DNA from: Sideroxydans sp.
GTDB lineage: Bacteria > Pseudomonadota > Gammaproteobacteria > Burkholderiales > Gallionellaceae
Direction: 5' to 3'
Length of the DNA: 64,000 nt
NCBI GenBank assembly: GCA_016124455.1
Contig: WGNQ01000008.1
Coordinates: 124,001-188,000 of the forward strand
Both the position numbers and the translations under genes were made by a program. Below are positions 41,164 through 53,655 of the stretch, piece after piece. Position 1 is the stretch's first letter, and every line of letters begins with the position of its first letter. The notes under the pieces are model-generated. The model saw only the letters and a program-made list of their open reading frames with translations. It was not told the DNA's origin and ran no database searches.

Positions 41164-44100
41164 ATGCCAAAACGTACAGACATTAAATCCATCCTGATTA
41201 TCGGCGCCGGCCCTATCGTCATCGGCCAGGCGTGCGAGTTCGACTATTCCGGTGCACAGGCCTGCAAGGCGCTGCGCGAGGAAGGCTACCGCGTCATTCT
41301 GGTGAACTCGAATCCAGCCACCATCATGACCGACCCGAACATGGCGGATGCGACCTACATCGAACCGATCACCTGGCGCATCGTGGAAAAAATCATTGCC
41401 AAGGAACGCCCGGATGCAATCCTGCCGACCATGGGCGGGCAGACTGCGCTGAACTGTGCGCTGGATCTGGCCAAGCATGGCGTGCTGGAGCAATATGGCG
41501 TCGAGATGATCGGCGCTTCGCGCGAGGCCATCGACATGGCGGAAGACCGCGAGAAGTTCAAGCAGGCGATGACCCGGATCGGGCTGTCGTCGGCACGTTC
41601 CGCCATCGCGCACAGCATGGAAGAGGCGCTGCAGGTGCAGCAGGTCATGGGGTATCCCACCATCATCCGCCCGTCGTTCACCATGGGCGGCTCGGGCGGC
41701 GGCATTGCCTACAACCGCGAAGAGTTTGTCGAGATCTGCGAGCGTGGCCTCGAGGCTTCGCCGACCAAGGAGCTGCTGATCGAGGAATCGCTGCTTGGCT
41801 GGAAAGAATACGAGATGGAGGTGGTGCGCGACCGCAACGACAACTGCATCATCATCTGCTCGATCGAGAACCTCGATCCGATGGGGGTGCATACCGGCGA
41901 CTCGATTACCGTGGCGCCGGCGCTGACGCTGACCGACAAGGAATACCAGATCATGCGCAACGCATCGCTGGCGGTGTTGCGCGAGATCGGCGTGGAGACC
42001 GGCGGTTCCAACGTGCAGTTCTCCATCAACCCGAACGACGGGCGCATGGTGGTGATCGAGATGAATCCGCGCGTGTCGCGCTCTTCGGCGCTGGCTTCCA
42101 AGGCGACCGGTTTCCCGATCGCCAAGGTTGCGGCCAAGCTTGCGGTCGGTTACACGCTGGATGAATTGAAGAACGATATTACCGGCGGTGCGACGCCGGC
42201 CTCGTTCGAGCCGACCATCGATTATGTGGTGACCAAGATCCCGCGTTTCGCGTTCGAGAAATTTCCGCAGGCCAACGACCGCCTGACTACGCAGATGAAA
42301 TCGGTGGGCGAGGTAATGGCGATCGGCCGCACTTTCCAGGAATCTTTCCAGAAAGCCCTGCGCGGCTTGGAAGTCGGTGTGAACGGCCTGGATTCGAAAT
42401 ACACTTCGCTCGAGGCGATCGTCTCGGAGCTGGGTAACCCGGGGCCTGAGCGTATCTGGGCGGTGGGCGATGCGTTCCGGCTCGGCATGAGCGTGGAAGA
42501 GGTATTCAACGTCAGCAAGATCGACCCGTGGTTCCTGGTGCAGATTGCCGACCTGATCCGCCAGGAACAGTCGCTGAGCGGACGTACGCTGGAAAGTTTG
42601 TCGGCTCTCGAACTACGTAGCTTGAAGCGCAGCGGTTTCGCCGATGAGCGGATAGCGGCCCTGCTCGGAATTTATGCCTCGTCCGTGCGCGCCTACCGCC
42701 ATACGCTTGGTGTGCGCCCGGTATTCAAGAGAGTGGACACCTGCGCCGCAGAATTTGCGACCAATACCGCCTATATGTATTCGACATATGAGGAGGAGTG
42801 CGAGGCGCAGCCGACCGACCGGAAAAAGATCATGGTGCTGGGCGGCGGGCCGAACCGCATCGGCCAGGGCATCGAGTTCGATTATTGCTGTGTGCATGCT
42901 GCGCTGGCGATGCGCGAGGACGGCTACGAGACCATCATGGTCAACTGCAATCCGGAGACGGTTTCCACCGACTACGATACGGCAGACCGCCTGTATTTCG
43001 AGCCGCTGACGCTGGAAGACGTGCTGGAAGTGGTGGCGGTGGAAAAGCCGGTTGGCGTGATCGTGCAATACGGCGGGCAGACGCCGCTGAAGCTGGCGCA
43101 CGGCCTGGAGAAAAACGGTGTGCCGATCATCGGTACTACACCGGACATGATCGATTGTGCGGAAGATCGTGAGCGTTTCCAGCAGATGCTGCATGGCCTG
43201 AACCTGAAGCAGCCGCCCAACCGCATTGCCAGCAGCATGGCGGACGCGCTGGCCGGCGCCGAGGCGATCGGCTATCCGCTGGTGGTGCGGCCGAGCAATG
43301 TGCTGGGCGGCCGCGCAATGGAAATCATTCATGCGCCGGTCGATCTCGAGCGTTACATGCGCGATGCCGAAGAGATGTCCAAGACTTACCCCGAGCGCAT
43401 GCCCATCCTGCTTGACCGCTTCCTGAACGATGCGATCGAGGTCGATGTGGATGCGATATCCGATGGCAGCGATGTCGTGATCGGCGGCATCATGGAGCAT
43501 ATCGAGGAGGCCGGTGTGCATTCCGGTGACTCGGCCTGTTCGCTGCCGCCGTTCAGCCTGTCGCCCGGGATGCAGGATGAGTTGCGCCGCCAGACCAGGG
43601 CGATGGCCAAATCCTTGAACGTGGTCGGCCTGATGAACGTGCAATTCGCCATCCAGGGCGATACGGTATATGTATTGGAAGTGAATCCGCGCGCCTCGCG
43701 TACCGTACCGTTTGTGTCCAAGGCGACTTCGCTGCCGCTGGCCAAAATTGCCGCACGCTGCATGGTAGGCAAGACGCTGGCGCAGCAGGGGATGACAGAA
43801 GAAGTGGTGCCGCCGTATTATTCGGTGAAGGAAGCCGTGTTCCCGTTCATCAAGTTCCCAGGGGTGGACACCATACTCGGGCCGGAGATGAAATCCACTG
43901 GCGAAGTGATGGGCGTAGGCGAGACTTTTGCCGAGGCTTTCGTCAAATCGCAACTGGCGGCAGGCATCAAGCTGCCGGCTGCCGGCAAGGTGTTCATCAG
44001 CGTGCGTAATGCCGACAAGCCGGGGGCAGTGGAGATTGGACGCAGTTTGCGCGAACTGGGCTTTGCCGTGCTGGCGACGCGCGGTACTGCTGCGGCACTG

Positions 44101-44385
44101 GAATCGGCGGGCGTGGTGGTGACGGTGGTGAACAAGGTGGCCGAAGGCCGCCCGCACGTGGTGGACATGATCAAGAACGGCGAGATCAGCCTGATTGTCA
44201 ACACGGTGGACAGTACGCGCAGCGCGATGCAGGATTCCTATTCCATCCGCCATGCCGCGCTTCAGGGGCGGGTGACTTACTATACGACTTTGGCGGGTGC
44301 GCGGGCGGCCTGCCGGGGAATGCAGCACCTGGCGGAATTGCAGGTATACGATGTGCAGGCGCAGCACCGGCGCCTGCTTGGCTAG
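41164..44385 (+). CDS. carB: Carbamoyl-phosphate synthase large subunit
   Basis: [37 protein letters not shown]; 1073 aa. Confidence 0.99.
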   Translation: MPKRTDIKSILIIGAGPIVIGQACEFDYSGAQACKALREEGYRVILVNSNPATIMTDPNMADATYIEPITWRIVEKIIAKERPDAILPTMGGQTALNCALDLAKHGVLEQYGVEMIGASREAIDMAEDREKFKQAMTRIGLSSARSAIAHSMEEALQVQQVMGYPTIIRPSFTMGGSGGGIAYNREEFVEICERGLEASPTKELLIEESLLGWKEYEMEVVRDRNDNCIIICSIENLDPMGVHTGDSITVAPALTLTDKEYQIMRNASLAVLREIGVETGGSNVQFSINPNDGRMVVIEMNPRVSRSSALASKATGFPIAKVAAKLAVGYTLDELKNDITGGATPASFEPTIDYVVTKIPRFAFEKFPQANDRLTTQMKSVGEVMAIGRTFQESFQKALRGLEVGVNGLDSKYTSLEAIVSELGNPGPERIWAVGDAFRLGMSVEEVFNVSKIDPWFLVQIADLIRQEQSLSGRTLESLSALELRSLKRSGFADERIAALLGIYASSVRAYRHTLGVRPVFKRVDTCAAEFATNTAYMYSTYEEECEAQPTDRKKIMVLGGGPNRIGQGIEFDYCCVHAALAMREDGYETIMVNCNPETVSTDYDTADRLYFEPLTLEDVLEVVAVEKPVGVIVQYGGQTPLKLAHGLEKNGVPIIGTTPDMIDCAEDRERFQQMLHGLNLKQPPNRIASSMADALAGAEAIGYPLVVRPSNVLGGRAMEIIHAPVDLERYMRDAEEMSKTYPERMPILLDRFLNDAIEVDVDAISDGSDVVIGGIMEHIEEAGVHSGDSACSLPPFSLSPGMQDELRRQTRAMAKSLNVVGLMNVQFAIQGDTVYVLEVNPRASRTVPFVSKATSLPLAKIAARCMVGKTLAQQGMTEEVVPPYYSVKEAVFPFIKFPGVDTILGPEMKSTGEVMGVGETFAEAFVKSQLAAGIKLPAAGKVFISVRNADKPGAVEIGRSLRELGFAVLATRGTAAALESAGVVVTVVNKVAEGRPHVVDMIKNGEISLIVNTVDSTRSAMQDSYSIRHAALQGRVTYYTTLAGARAACRGMQHLAELQVYDVQAQHRRLLG

Positions 44386-44406
44386 TGATTTGAAGGAAGT
44401 GGCAAC

Positions 44407-44883
44407 ATGAGCAAAATTCCATTGACAGTATTGGGCGCCGAATTGTTGCGCAACGAATTGCACCACCTGAAGACCGTAGAGCGGCCATCGGTGATCAACG
44501 CGATTGCCGAAGCGCGCGCGCAGGGCGACTTGTCCGAAAATGCCGAATATGAGGCAGCCAAGGAGCGCCAGGGCTTTATCGAGGGGCGCATTCTGGAACT
44601 GGAAGCCAAGCTGGGCAGCGCGCAGGTGATCGACCCGCGTACCATTAATGCTGACGGGCGCTGTGTGTTTGGCGCGACGGTCAAGCTGGAGGATATGGAC
44701 AACGGTGATGTGGTGGTCTACCAGATTGTCGGCGACGACGAGGCCGACATCAAGCAGTGCAAAATCTCCATCAGTTCGCCTATCGCACGGGCGCTGATCG
44801 GCAAGTACAGCGGCGATATCGCCGAAGTACAGGCGCCATCCGGCGTGCGTGAGTACGAAGTGGTGGACGTGCAGTATCTGTAA
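44407..44883 (+). CDS. greA: Transcription elongation factor GreA
   Basis: [62 protein letters not shown]. Confidence 0.98.
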   Translation: MSKIPLTVLGAELLRNELHHLKTVERPSVINAIAEARAQGDLSENAEYEAAKERQGFIEGRILELEAKLGSAQVIDPRTINADGRCVFGATVKLEDMDNGDVVVYQIVGDDEADIKQCKISISSPIARALIGKYSGDIAEVQAPSGVREYEVVDVQYL

Positions 44884-44900
44884 GCGATCCTGCGACTTTC

Positions 44901-45245
44901 CTAATTGCGGCTGCCCAGCATCTTCTTGGTGGCAGGTTTGCCTTTGCGGCGCGCCGGTTTCTTGATCGGCATATCCGGGCTCGGGCGATATACCACGAGT
45001 ATTTTTCCGATGTGCTGCACCGCTGCGGCATTGAGCCGTTCGCAGATTTGTTCCAGTATTGCTGCGCGTCCCGCGCGGTCGTCGCTCATCACGCGGATCT
45101 TGATCAGTTCATGGCTGTTCAGGCTGCGTGCGATTTCTTCCAGTACGGCTTCGGTCAGCCCGGCAGAACCGATCATGACGGTTGCGTTGAGCGGGTGTGC
45201 GCGGGCCTTGAGGTCGCGGCGCTGGTCTACGGTGAGGGTTAACAT
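44901..45245 (-). CDS. yhbY: CRS1/YhbY domain RNA-binding protein
   Basis: LTVDQRRDLKARAHPLNATVMIGSAGLTEAVLEEIARSLNSHELIKIRV. Confidence 0.93.
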   Translation of the reverse strand: MLTLTVDQRRDLKARAHPLNATVMIGSAGLTEAVLEEIARSLNSHELIKIRVMSDDRAGRAAILEQICERLNAAAVQHIGKILVVYRPSPDMPIKKPARRKGKPATKKMLGSRN

Positions 45246-45279
45246 GGTATGCCTTTCGAATGAGGCCGGATTCTAAACG

Positions 45280-45891
45280 ATGAAGCGTTCCAAAACCAGT
45301 AAGCAGTGGATGCGTGAGCATGTTAATGATCCTTTTGTGCAGCGCGCGCAAAAGGAAGGCTATCGCTCGCGTGCCGCCTACAAGCTGCTGGAAGTTGATG
45401 AGCGGGACCATTTGCTGAAGCCGGGCAAGGTGGTCGTCGACCTGGGGGCGACGCCGGGTGGCTGGTCGCAGGTGGCCGCGGAGAAGGGCTGCAAGGTGAT
45501 TGCGCTGGATTTGCTGCCGTTGCAGCCACTGGCCGGGGTGGAATTCATTCAGGGCGATTTCCGCGAGGAAGAAGTGCTGTTGCAACTGGAGCGGCGGCTT
45601 GCCGGCAAGCAGATTGATCTTGTTATATCCGATATGGCCCCCAATATAAGTGGCATCGGCATGTCCGATCAGGCGCGTGCCATGCACCTGGCGGAACTGG
45701 CGCTGGATTTCTCGGCGCAACACTTGAAGCCGGGCGGCGGCTTTCTGGTCAAGGTGTTTCAGGGCGCGGGCTTCGAGGAATATTTCCGGTCCATGCGTGT
45801 TCATTTTGCCCGCGTGGTCACGCGCAAGCCGAAGGCATCGCGTGACCGCAGCAGCGAACTGTATCTTTTGGGTCTGGAAAAGCTTGAGTAA
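45280..45891 (+). CDS. rlmE: 23S rRNA (uridine-2'-O)-methyltransferase
   Basis: [52 protein letters not shown]. Confidence 0.97.
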   Translation: MKRSKTSKQWMREHVNDPFVQRAQKEGYRSRAAYKLLEVDERDHLLKPGKVVVDLGATPGGWSQVAAEKGCKVIALDLLPLQPLAGVEFIQGDFREEEVLLQLERRLAGKQIDLVISDMAPNISGIGMSDQARAMHLAELALDFSAQHLKPGGGFLVKVFQGAGFEEYFRSMRVHFARVVTRKPKASRDRSSELYLLGLEKLE

Positions 45892-45957
45892 TCAAGCGGG
45901 ACAGTGTTTAATGCACATTAAGTTCGGTAGTTTTATATATGCCAGTTGGGAGCAATT

Positions 45958-47868
45958 TTGAATAATCTGTTTAAAAGTGTCGGCATTTGGCTGGTGGTAG
46001 CACTGGTGCTGATGACTATTTTTAACCAATTCAGTTCGCACCAGATGCAATCTGCACAGACGCAGATCGACTATTCGCAGTTTCTCGAAGAGGTGAAGCA
46101 GGGGCACATCGCCAAGGTCACCATAGAGGGACGTACCTTGCGTGCGGTTACCAGCGAAGGCAAGCGTATTACCTGCTATGCGCCGCAGGATCTGTGGATG
46201 GTGTCCGACCTGATCAAGAATGGCGTGTAGATCGAGGCGCGGCCTGAAGCCGAACCTTCGTTCCTGATGAATATCTTTATCTCGTGGTTCCCGATGCTGC
46301 TGCTGATCGGGGTGTGGGTGTTTTTCATGCGCCAGATGCAGGGCGGCGGCGGCAAGGGCGGGGCATTCTCGTTCGGCAAGTCGCGTGCGCGCATGCTGGA
46401 CGACTCCAAAGAGCGCGTGACATTTGCCGATGTGGCCGGTTGCGACGAAGCCAAGGAAGAAGTCGGTGAGCTGGTCGATTTTCTGCGTGACCCATCCAAG
46501 TTCCAGACGCTGGGTGGACGCATTCCGCGTGGTGTGCTGATGGTGGGCAGTCCGGGTACCGGCAAAACTTTGCTGGCGAAGGCGATTGCCGGCGAAGCCA
46601 AAGTGCCTTTCTTTTCCATATCCGGTTCCGATTTCGTGGAAATGTTCGTCGGTGTGGGCGCAGCGCGCGTGCGTGACATGTTCGAACAAGCCAAGAAACA
46701 ATCACCCTGTATCGTATTCATCGACGAAATCGATGCGGTCGGGCGCCAGCGTGGCGCAGGCCTGGGCGGTGGTAATGACGAGCGCGAACAGACTTTGAAC
46801 GCCTTGCTGGTGGAAATGGACGGCTTTGAGGGGGCCAGCGGGGTGATCGTGATTGCGGCGACCAACCGTCCCGATGTGCTGGATCCGGCGCTGCTGCGTC
46901 CAGGACGTTTCGACCGCCAGGTCGTGGTGCCCTTGCCGGATATTCGCGGCCGTGAGCAAATCCTGGTTGTGCATATGCGCAAGGTGCCGGTTGCTTCGGA
47001 CGTAAAGGCAGACATTCTGGCGCGCGGTACGCCCGGCATGTCCGGTGCTGACCTGGCCAATCTGGTGAATGAGGCCGCACTGTTCGCAGCCCGCCGCGGC
47101 AAGCGTTTTGTCGAGATGGACGATTTTGAGTCGGCCAAGGACAAGATCATGATGGGCGCGGAGCGCCGCTCCATGATCATGCCGGAAGAGGAGCGCAGGA
47201 ACACCGCTTACCACGAATCCGGCCACGCGGTGGTCGCCAGGCTGCTGCCGAAGACCGATCCGGTGCACAAGGTCACCATCATTCCGCGCGGGCGTGCGCT
47301 GGGTGTGACCATGCAACTGCCGTCGGAAGACCGCTACAGCATGGACAAGACCCGTATTCTCGATACCATTGCCGTCTTGTTCGGCGGCCGTATTGCGGAA
47401 GAGATCTTCATGCACCAGATGACCACCGGTGCGTCCAACGATTTCGAGCGTGCTACCGACATGGCGCGGCGCATGGTGACCCAGTGGGGCATGTCGGAAG
47501 CCCTGGGTACCATGGTTTATGGCGAAAACGAGGGCGAAGTGTTTCTCGGCCGCTCGGTGACGACGCACAAGAACATTTCCGAGGCGACCATGCAGCAAGT
47601 GGATGCGGAAATTCGCCGCATCATAGATCAGCAATACAGTCTGGCACGCAAGCTGATAGAGGAAAATCGCGACAAGATCGAAGCGATGACCAAGGCGCTG
47701 CTGGAATGGGAAACCATCGATGCGGACCAGATTGACGACATCATGAGCGGCAAGCCTCCGCGCCCGCCCAAGCCGACGCCGAGCCAGCCGCCGCAGCCGC
47801 CCCAGGATGCGGCACCTACTGCGCCGGCAACCACGACCACCCCTACGCAACCGGCGCAGGAAACCTGA
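45958..47868 (+). pseudogene. ftsH: ATP-dependent zinc metalloprotease FtsH, interrupted by in-frame TAG at 46228-46230
   Basis: MNNLFKSVGIWLVVALVLMTIFNQF...[48 protein letters not shown]; same frame before and after TAG; AAA and HESGH motifs intact downstream; TTG start at 45958 with SD GGGAG. Confidence 0.9.
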
Positions 47869-47873
47869 TACAG

Positions 47874-47908
47874 AGGGCGAAGCGGAAGCGCTTCGCCCTT
47901 CTGCTTTT
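47874..47908 (+). terminator. Rho-independent terminator after ftsH
   Basis: AGGGCGAAGCG (47874-47884)-GAAG-CGCTTCGCCCT (47889-47899) followed by TCTGCTTTTT. Confidence 0.75.
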
Positions 47909-47913
47909 TCCTT

Positions 47914-48741
47914 ATGTTGCATTGCAGCAAGTTCAAACTAGACCTGTCCCGCCCATTGATCATGGGCATCGTCAACGTTACGCCCGATTCCTTTTCCGAT
48001 GGTGGTCATCACCTGGATACTGCGGCGGCATTGGCGCATGCACAACAATTGCTTGATGAAGGCGCAGACCTGCTGGACATCGGTGGTGAATCCACCCGTC
48101 CAGGGGCCGAACCGGTCGAGATACAGCAGGAGCTGGACCGCGTGTTGCCGGTGCTGGAAGGGCTGCGCGGTGCGCCGGTGCCGCTATCGGTGGATACGCG
48201 CAAGCCGGAAGTGATGCGCGCCGCCTTGTCTGCGGGGGCAGCCATGATCAACGACATCAATGCATTGCAGCAGCCGGAAGCGCTGGCTGCGGTGGCGGCC
48301 AGTGACGTGGCAGTCTGCCTGATGCATATGAAGGGTGATCCGGAGAACATGCAGTTCGAGCCGAATTATCAGGATGTGATGAGCGAAGTCATGACTTTCC
48401 TGCGGATGCGCATTGCCATGGTGCAGGCGGCGGGTATTGCGCGCGAGCGCATCGTGATCGATCCTGGTTTTGGCTTCGGCAAGACGCTGGCGCATAATAT
48501 CGCCTTGTTGCAAGGCCTCGAGGCGTTTGCCGGGCTGGGGGTGCCGCTGCTGGCAGGATTGTCGCGCAAGTCGATGCTGGGGGCGATTACCGGGCAGGAT
48601 GTGGCGCACCGTTTGCCGGCCAGCGTGGCGGCGGCGCTGCTTGCGGTACAGCGCGGTGCGCGCATTGTGCGCGTACACGATGTGCGCGCAACGGCTGATG
48701 CGCTCAAGGTTTGGAATGCAGTTAATGGAGTGACAGGGTGA
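47914..48741 (+). CDS. folP: Dihydropteroate synthase
   Basis: [34 protein letters not shown]. Confidence 0.97.
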   Translation: MLHCSKFKLDLSRPLIMGIVNVTPDSFSDGGHHLDTAAALAHAQQLLDEGADLLDIGGESTRPGAEPVEIQQELDRVLPVLEGLRGAPVPLSVDTRKPEVMRAALSAGAAMINDINALQQPEALAAVAASDVAVCLMHMKGDPENMQFEPNYQDVMSEVMTFLRMRIAMVQAAGIARERIVIDPGFGFGKTLAHNIALLQGLEAFAGLGVPLLAGLSRKSMLGAITGQDVAHRLPASVAAALLAVQRGARIVRVHDVRATADALKVWNAVNGVTG

Positions 48742-50105
48742 GCAGAAAATATTTCGGTACCGATGGTGTGCGCGGGCAGGTGGGCGAATTTCCCATTACT
48801 CCTGAATTCGTCATGCATCTCGGCTACTCCGCAGGCAAGGTACTGGCTTCTGCCGACTGGCATCTGGCACAGGGCGAACGACCAGTGGTGCTGATCGGCA
48901 AGGACACGCGCATCTCCGGCTATTTGCTGGAATCGGCGTTGCAGGCCGGGCTGATTGCCGCGGGGGTGGATGTTTACCTTGCCGGACCGGTGCCGACGCC
49001 GGCGGTAGCCTACCTTACCCGTGCCTTGCGCCTGCAGGCGGGGATCGTGATTTCCGCTTCGCATAATCCGTTTGAGGACAATGGCATCAAGTTTTTCTCC
49101 GGCGATGGCAGCAAGTTGCCGGACGAAACCGAGCGCGCAATCGAGGCCGGGCTGGAAAGCCCTATCGTAACCATGCCATCAGACAGGCTGGGCAAGGCCA
49201 GGCGCATAGACGACGCAGCCGGACGCTATATCGAATTCTGCAAGAGCAGCTTCCCCTATGACCTCGACCTGCGTGGCATGAAGCTGGTGGTGGACTGCGC
49301 ACACGGGGCGGCCTATCACATTGCGCGCCATGTGTTCCATGAGCTGGGGGCAGATGTGGTGGCTATTGGCGTGCAGCCGGACGGCAAGAACATCAATGAT
49401 GGATATGGCGCAACCGCCCCGGCCAATCTGCAGCGGGCAGTCAAGGAGAACCAGGCCGACCTGGGTATTGCGCTGGATGGTGATGGTGACCGGCTGGTCA
49501 TGGTCGATGCGGCAGGGAAACTGTATGACGGCGACCAGCTGATGTACGTGGTCGCCAGGCACCGCCACGCACAAGGCGTACTCAAGGGCGGGGTGGCGGG
49601 TACGCTGATGACCAACCTCGCTTTCGAGCATGCCATGCAGCGCCTGAACGTGCCGTTCGCGCGGGCCAAGGTGGGTGATCGTTACGTGATGGAGTTGCTG
49701 CAGCAGAACGGCTGGCAGCTGGGAGGGGAAAATTCCGGCCACATCATCTGCCTTGACCGCCATACGACGGGCGACGGTATCATTTCCGCGCTGCAGGTAC
49801 TGCAAGCCTTGCGCATCAATCAGCAGACCCTGGCACAAGCCGCTGCCGGGCTGACCCTGTACCCACAGGTTCTGGTCAACGTGCCCGTGGCGAAAGGGGC
49901 CGATTGCACCGCGCATACCGGGGTAATTGCCGCTGTAGCTGCTGCTGAAACCGCCTTGGCGGGGCGTGGGCGTGTGTTACTGCGGCCTTCTGGCACTGAG
50001 CCGCTATTGCGCGTGATGGTCGAGGGGGAGGATGGTGCCGTAGTCAGGCAGTGGGCAGATGCCATTGCGCAGGCCGTGCGTGCAGCTGTCCAGCAGGCAG
50101 CCTGA
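48738..50105 (+). CDS. glmM: Phosphoglucosamine mutase
   Basis: [42 protein letters not shown]. Confidence 0.98.
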   Translation: MSRKYFGTDGVRGQVGEFPITPEFVMHLGYSAGKVLASADWHLAQGERPVVLIGKDTRISGYLLESALQAGLIAAGVDVYLAGPVPTPAVAYLTRALRLQAGIVISASHNPFEDNGIKFFSGDGSKLPDETERAIEAGLESPIVTMPSDRLGKARRIDDAAGRYIEFCKSSFPYDLDLRGMKLVVDCAHGAAYHIARHVFHELGADVVAIGVQPDGKNINDGYGATAPANLQRAVKENQADLGIALDGDGDRLVMVDAAGKLYDGDQLMYVVARHRHAQGVLKGGVAGTLMTNLAFEHAMQRLNVPFARAKVGDRYVMELLQQNGWQLGGENSGHIICLDRHTTGDGIISALQVLQALRINQQTLAQAAAGLTLYPQVLVNVPVAKGADCTAHTGVIAAVAAAETALAGRGRVLLRPSGTEPLLRVMVEGEDGAVVRQWADAIAQAVRAAVQQAA

Positions 50106-50173
50106 GGAACAAATTCCGTATTACAGGGTCAATATGGCATCGCCACTGTTGGCAATATTGCAAGGACATACAA

Positions 50174-50905
50174 ATGAACAAGCGTTCTCTGGTCGTGGTC
50201 ATGGCGGTTTTTTCTCCTGTTGTCTGGGCGGCGGATTTTGTCGACACCGCCCGCGTGGTTTCCAGTACTCCCATTTATGAGCGTGTTTCCGAGCCCAAGC
50301 AGGAGTGCTGGACCGAGACCATCAATACGCCGGCACAGGAGCGCTCGATGGGCGGCGCCGTGGTGGGCGGAGTTGCGGGCGGCTTGCTGGGCAGCCAGGT
50401 AGGTGGTGGCAGCGGCAATACGGCGGCGACGGCAGCCGGTGCGATTGCCGGCACCATGGTCGGCGACAGCGTATCGAATCCGGGCAGTGCCAACCGCTCG
50501 TCAGGCGGCGCAATTATCGGAGGTGTGGCGGGTGGCTTGCTGGGCAGCCAGGTTGGCAGCGGTAGCGGACGTAACGCCGCCACTGCCGCAGGGGCGATAT
50601 TGGGTACTATCGTTGGCGACCGCGTGGCGAATCCGGCGGCACCGCAGGCCCAGCAGGTGCAGCGCTGCCGCCAGGTGGAAAATTACCATGAGGTAATCAG
50701 CGGCTATAACGTTGTTTATCGCTACAATGGCCGCGAGGTGACGACGCGCCTGCCTTATCAGCCCGGTGCGACGATACAGGTCGGTGTCAACCTGAATGTG
50801 CTGGATGACGGCAGCGCGCGTGATGCCGGAAGCCAGGGTTATCGCGGGCGCAGCGAAGATAGAAGAAGGGATTACCGCCAGGAAGACCGTCGTGGCGAGG
50901 ATTGA
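50174..50905 (+). CDS. Glycine-zipper 2TM domain protein, exported
   Basis: Signal peptide-like N-terminus; two tandem copies of GGA(V/I)(V/I)GGVAGGLLGSQVG...AATAAGAI.GT.VGD.V.NP. Confidence 0.85.
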   Translation: MNKRSLVVVMAVFSPVVWAADFVDTARVVSSTPIYERVSEPKQECWTETINTPAQERSMGGAVVGGVAGGLLGSQVGGGSGNTAATAAGAIAGTMVGDSVSNPGSANRSSGGAIIGGVAGGLLGSQVGSGSGRNAATAAGAILGTIVGDRVANPAAPQAQQVQRCRQVENYHEVISGYNVVYRYNGREVTTRLPYQPGATIQVGVNLNVLDDGSARDAGSQGYRGRSEDRRRDYRQEDRRGED

Positions 50906-50916
50906 TTTGATCTGTA

Positions 50917-50953
50917 CCATGAAAAAGCCCGGCATTGCCGGGCTTTTTCATGG
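50917..50953. terminator. Bidirectional intrinsic terminator-like hairpin
   Basis: Perfect 18-bp arms CCATGAAAAAGCCCGGCA-T-TGCCGGGCTTTTTCATGG. Confidence 0.85.
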
Positions 50954-51060
50954 TGATTGGCGTTTAGCCAAATCGTCCGGTGATATAGTGGCTTCAGCCG
51001 CCGCTGCGCGGCTTAACATTCGCAAGTTCATGTTGGCTTGCGCCGTTACATTACTGGCCG

Positions 51061-51834
51061 TTAACCAAAACGACCAGTAATGTAATCTTCCGTTTCCTTG
51101 CGCTTCGGGTTGGTGAACACCGTGCTGGTGTCGCCGAATTCGATCAGGTCGCCCAGGTACATATAGGCGGTGAAGTCAGATACGCGCGCTGCCTGCTGCA
51201 TGTTGTGGGTGACGATGACGATCGTGAACTCTTCCTTGAGTTCGTCAATGAGCTTCTCGATGTGCGCGGTAGAGATGGGATCGAGTGCGGAAGTCGGCTC
51301 GTCAAGCAGCAGTACCTGGGGCTTGACCGCAATGGCACGGGCAATGCATAAACGCTGCTGCTGGCCACCGGACAGCCCCATGCCGCTCTGTTTGAGTTTG
51401 TCCTTTACTTCGTTCCACAGCGCGGCTTTCTTCAGCGCCCATTCCACACGGTCATCCATGTCGTGGCGGTTCATCTGCTCATACAGCTTGACACCGAAGG
51501 CGATATTGTCATAAATCGACATCGGAAACGGGGTGGGTTTCTGGAACACCATGCCGATTTTCGCGCGCAGGTTATTAAGATCCTGCTTGACGCTGAGAAT
51601 GTTGTTGCCGTCGGGCAGGATTTCGCCCGTGGCCTTCTGCTTGGGATAGAGTTCGTACATGCGGTTGAAGGTACGCAACAGCGTGGATTTGCCGCAACCG
51701 GAAGGGCCGATGAAGGCGGTAACCATTTTTTCCGGGATATCGAGGTTGATATCCTTCAGCGCAAGGTAAGACCCGTAATAAAAGTTCAGGTTGCGTACAA
51801 CCAGTTTCGGGGCATTGGCTATTTCATCGTTCAT
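51061..51834 (-). CDS. pstB: Phosphate ABC transporter ATP-binding protein
   Basis: [59 protein letters not shown]; ends DYITGRFG. Confidence 0.97.
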   Translation of the reverse strand: MNDEIANAPKLVVRNLNFYYGSYLALKDINLDIPEKMVTAFIGPSGCGKSTLLRTFNRMYELYPKQKATGEILPDGNNILSVKQDLNNLRAKIGMVFQKPTPFPMSIYDNIAFGVKLYEQMNRHDMDDRVEWALKKAALWNEVKDKLKQSGMGLSGGQQQRLCIARAIAVKPQVLLLDEPTSALDPISTAHIEKLIDELKEEFTIVIVTHNMQQAARVSDFTAYMYLGDLIEFGDTSTVFTNPKRKETEDYITGRFG

Positions 51835-51850
51835 CTGCTTGCATCCTTGA

Positions 51851-52696
51851 TTAATGAGTGGTTGCACTCTGGCGGAACAGCACGCGCGCCACGATGTTCA
51901 GCGCCAGTACGCTGAATGTGATCAGTAACGAGGCGGCCCAGGCCAATTGTTGCCAATCGTCATAGGGACTCATTGCGTATTCGAATATGATCACCGGCAG
52001 GTTGGACATCGGTGTATTCATATTGCTGTTCCAGAACTGGTTGTTCAGTGCGGTGAACAGTAACGGTGCAGTTTCACCGGAAATTCGCGCTACGGCCAGC
52101 AGGACACCGGTAATGATCCCGGCTTTGGCAGCACGCAGGGTGACGAAATTGATGACTTTCCATTGTGGCGCACCCAGTGAGGCGGCCGCTTCGCGCAGGG
52201 TATTGGGTACCAGGCGCAGCATGTTTTCCGTGGTGCGGATTACGACCGGGATGACCAGAATGGACAAGGCTAAGGCGCCGGCCCAGCCGGAGAAATGCCT
52301 GACCTTGGTGACATACACCTCGTAAATGAACAGGCCGATCACAATCGATGGTGCAGACAGCAAGACGTCATTGATGAAGCGGGTGACTGGCGCCAGCCAG
52401 CCACGCTGGCCGAACTCGGCGAGATAGGTGCCGGCCAGAATGCCGATCGGGGTGCCGATGAGGGTGCCGAGTAACGTCATCAACAGGCTGCCGACGATGG
52501 CATTGAGCAATCCGCCATCGCTGCCGGGAGGCGGGGTCATCTGGGTAAACAGGGTTAGCGACAGTCCGGGCAGGCCGTGTACCAGCAGGGTCAGCAGTAT
52601 CCAGCCCAGCCAGAACAGGCCGAACAGCATGGCCAATACCGAAATGCTGAGGGTAATGGCGTTGATCAGGCGGCGTCGTGTATAGAGTGTCAGCAT
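51851..52696 (-). CDS. pstA: Phosphate ABC transporter permease PstA
   Basis: [43 protein letters not shown]. Confidence 0.95.
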   Translation of the reverse strand: MLTLYTRRRLINAITLSISVLAMLFGLFWLGWILLTLLVHGLPGLSLTLFTQMTPPPGSDGGLLNAIVGSLLMTLLGTLIGTPIGILAGTYLAEFGQRGWLAPVTRFINDVLLSAPSIVIGLFIYEVYVTKVRHFSGWAGALALSILVIPVVIRTTENMLRLVPNTLREAAASLGAPQWKVINFVTLRAAKAGIITGVLLAVARISGETAPLLFTALNNQFWNSNMNTPMSNLPVIIFEYAMSPYDDWQQLAWAASLLITFSVLALNIVARVLFRQSATTH

Positions 52697-52698
52697 AA

Positions 52699-53655
52699 TC
52701 AGGTCCCTTCGCGCTGGGACAGTTTGAACAGCAGGTAGCGCGCCAGTGAAAGTACGACAAAGGTGATGAAGAACAGGATCAATCCCAATTCAATCAGGGA
52801 CGAAATATAAAGCTCGCCGACCGCCTCGTTGAACTCGTTGGCGAGCGCGGCAGAAATGCTGTTGCCGGGCATCAGCAGCGACTTGCTCAGATCGTGCGAG
52901 TTGCCGATGACGAAGGTGACAGCCATGGTTTCGCCCAGCGCGCGGCCCAGTCCCAGCATGATGCCGCCGACTACGCCGATCTTGGTGTAGGGCAGAACGA
53001 CGTTCCACATTACTTCCCAGGTGGTCGAGCCGAGTCCATAGGCCGACTCCTTGAGCATGGTGGGCACCACCTCGAATACGTCGCGCATGACCGAGGCGAT
53101 GAACGGGATTACCATGATGGCGAGGATGATGCCGGCAGTCAGTACGCCGATCCCCATCGGCGGGCCGGAAAAGAACGGGCCGATAACGGGTTGAGTGCCG
53201 ATGTGGTGGTTGATCCACGGCTCGATATTGTCGGCGAAGAACGGGGCGAATACGAACAGCCCCCACATGCCATAAATGATGCTGGGGATGCCAGCCAGAA
53301 GCTCGATGGCAATGCCAAACGGGCGGCGCATCCAGCGCGGGGATAATTCGGTAAGAAACAGTGCGATGCCGAAACTGACCGGAATGCCGATCAGCAGAGC
53401 GATGCCGGCGGTAACGAGCGTGCCGACTATGGGTACAACAGCGCCGAATTTGTCGGTAACCGGATTCCATTCGGAGCTAAATAAGAAGTGGGTGCCGAAC
53501 GCCTCGATTGAGGGCTGGCTACCGATGATCAGCGAGCCGATAATGCTCGCAAGTAGTGCAAGTACGGCAAATGCCGAAAGGCGAGTTATGCCACGGAACA
53601 GGATGTCAAACCAGTTCTGGCGTTTCAGGCGTGCTTCTTGTAAGAACGTCGGCAT
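52699..53655 (-). CDS. pstC: Phosphate ABC transporter permease PstC
   Basis: [47 protein letters not shown]. Confidence 0.95.
   Translation of the reverse strand: MPTFLQEARLKRQNWFDILFRGITRLSAFAVLALLASIIGSLIIGSQPSIEAFGTHFLFSSEWNPVTDKFGAVVPIVGTLVTAGIALLIGIPVSFGIALFLTELSPRWMRRPFGIAIELLAGIPSIIYGMWGLFVFAPFFADNIEPWINHHIGTQPVIGPFFSGPPMGIGVLTAGIILAIMVIPFIASVMRDVFEVVPTMLKESAYGLGSTTWEVMWNVVLPYTKIGVVGGIMLGLGRALGETMAVTFVIGNSHDLSKSLLMPGNSISAALANEFNEAVGELYISSLIELGLILFFITFVVLSLARYLLFKLSQREGT

Noticed and set aside
42613-44466. 617-codon ORF antisense to carB
   Set aside because: Shadow ORF of a conserved housekeeping gene; composition (His/Arg/Gln-rich) is typical of antisense translation.
45908-45921. 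TTAATG-CA-CATTAA dyad upstream of ftsH as an operator
   Set aside because: Short AT-rich dyad without a recognisable regulator match; insufficient support.
46228-46230. TAG recoding (pyrrolysine or amber reassignment) in ftsH
   Set aside because: Other genes in the window terminate normally at TAG and there is no evidence of a pyl system; nonsense mutation or sequencing error is more likely.
51011-51052. Integron attC-like sequence (GCTTAAC...CGCAAG...CTTGCG...GTTACAT)
   Set aside because: Only ~42 nt, shorter than known attC sites; the right core does not match GTTRRRY and no integrase or cassette array is present.
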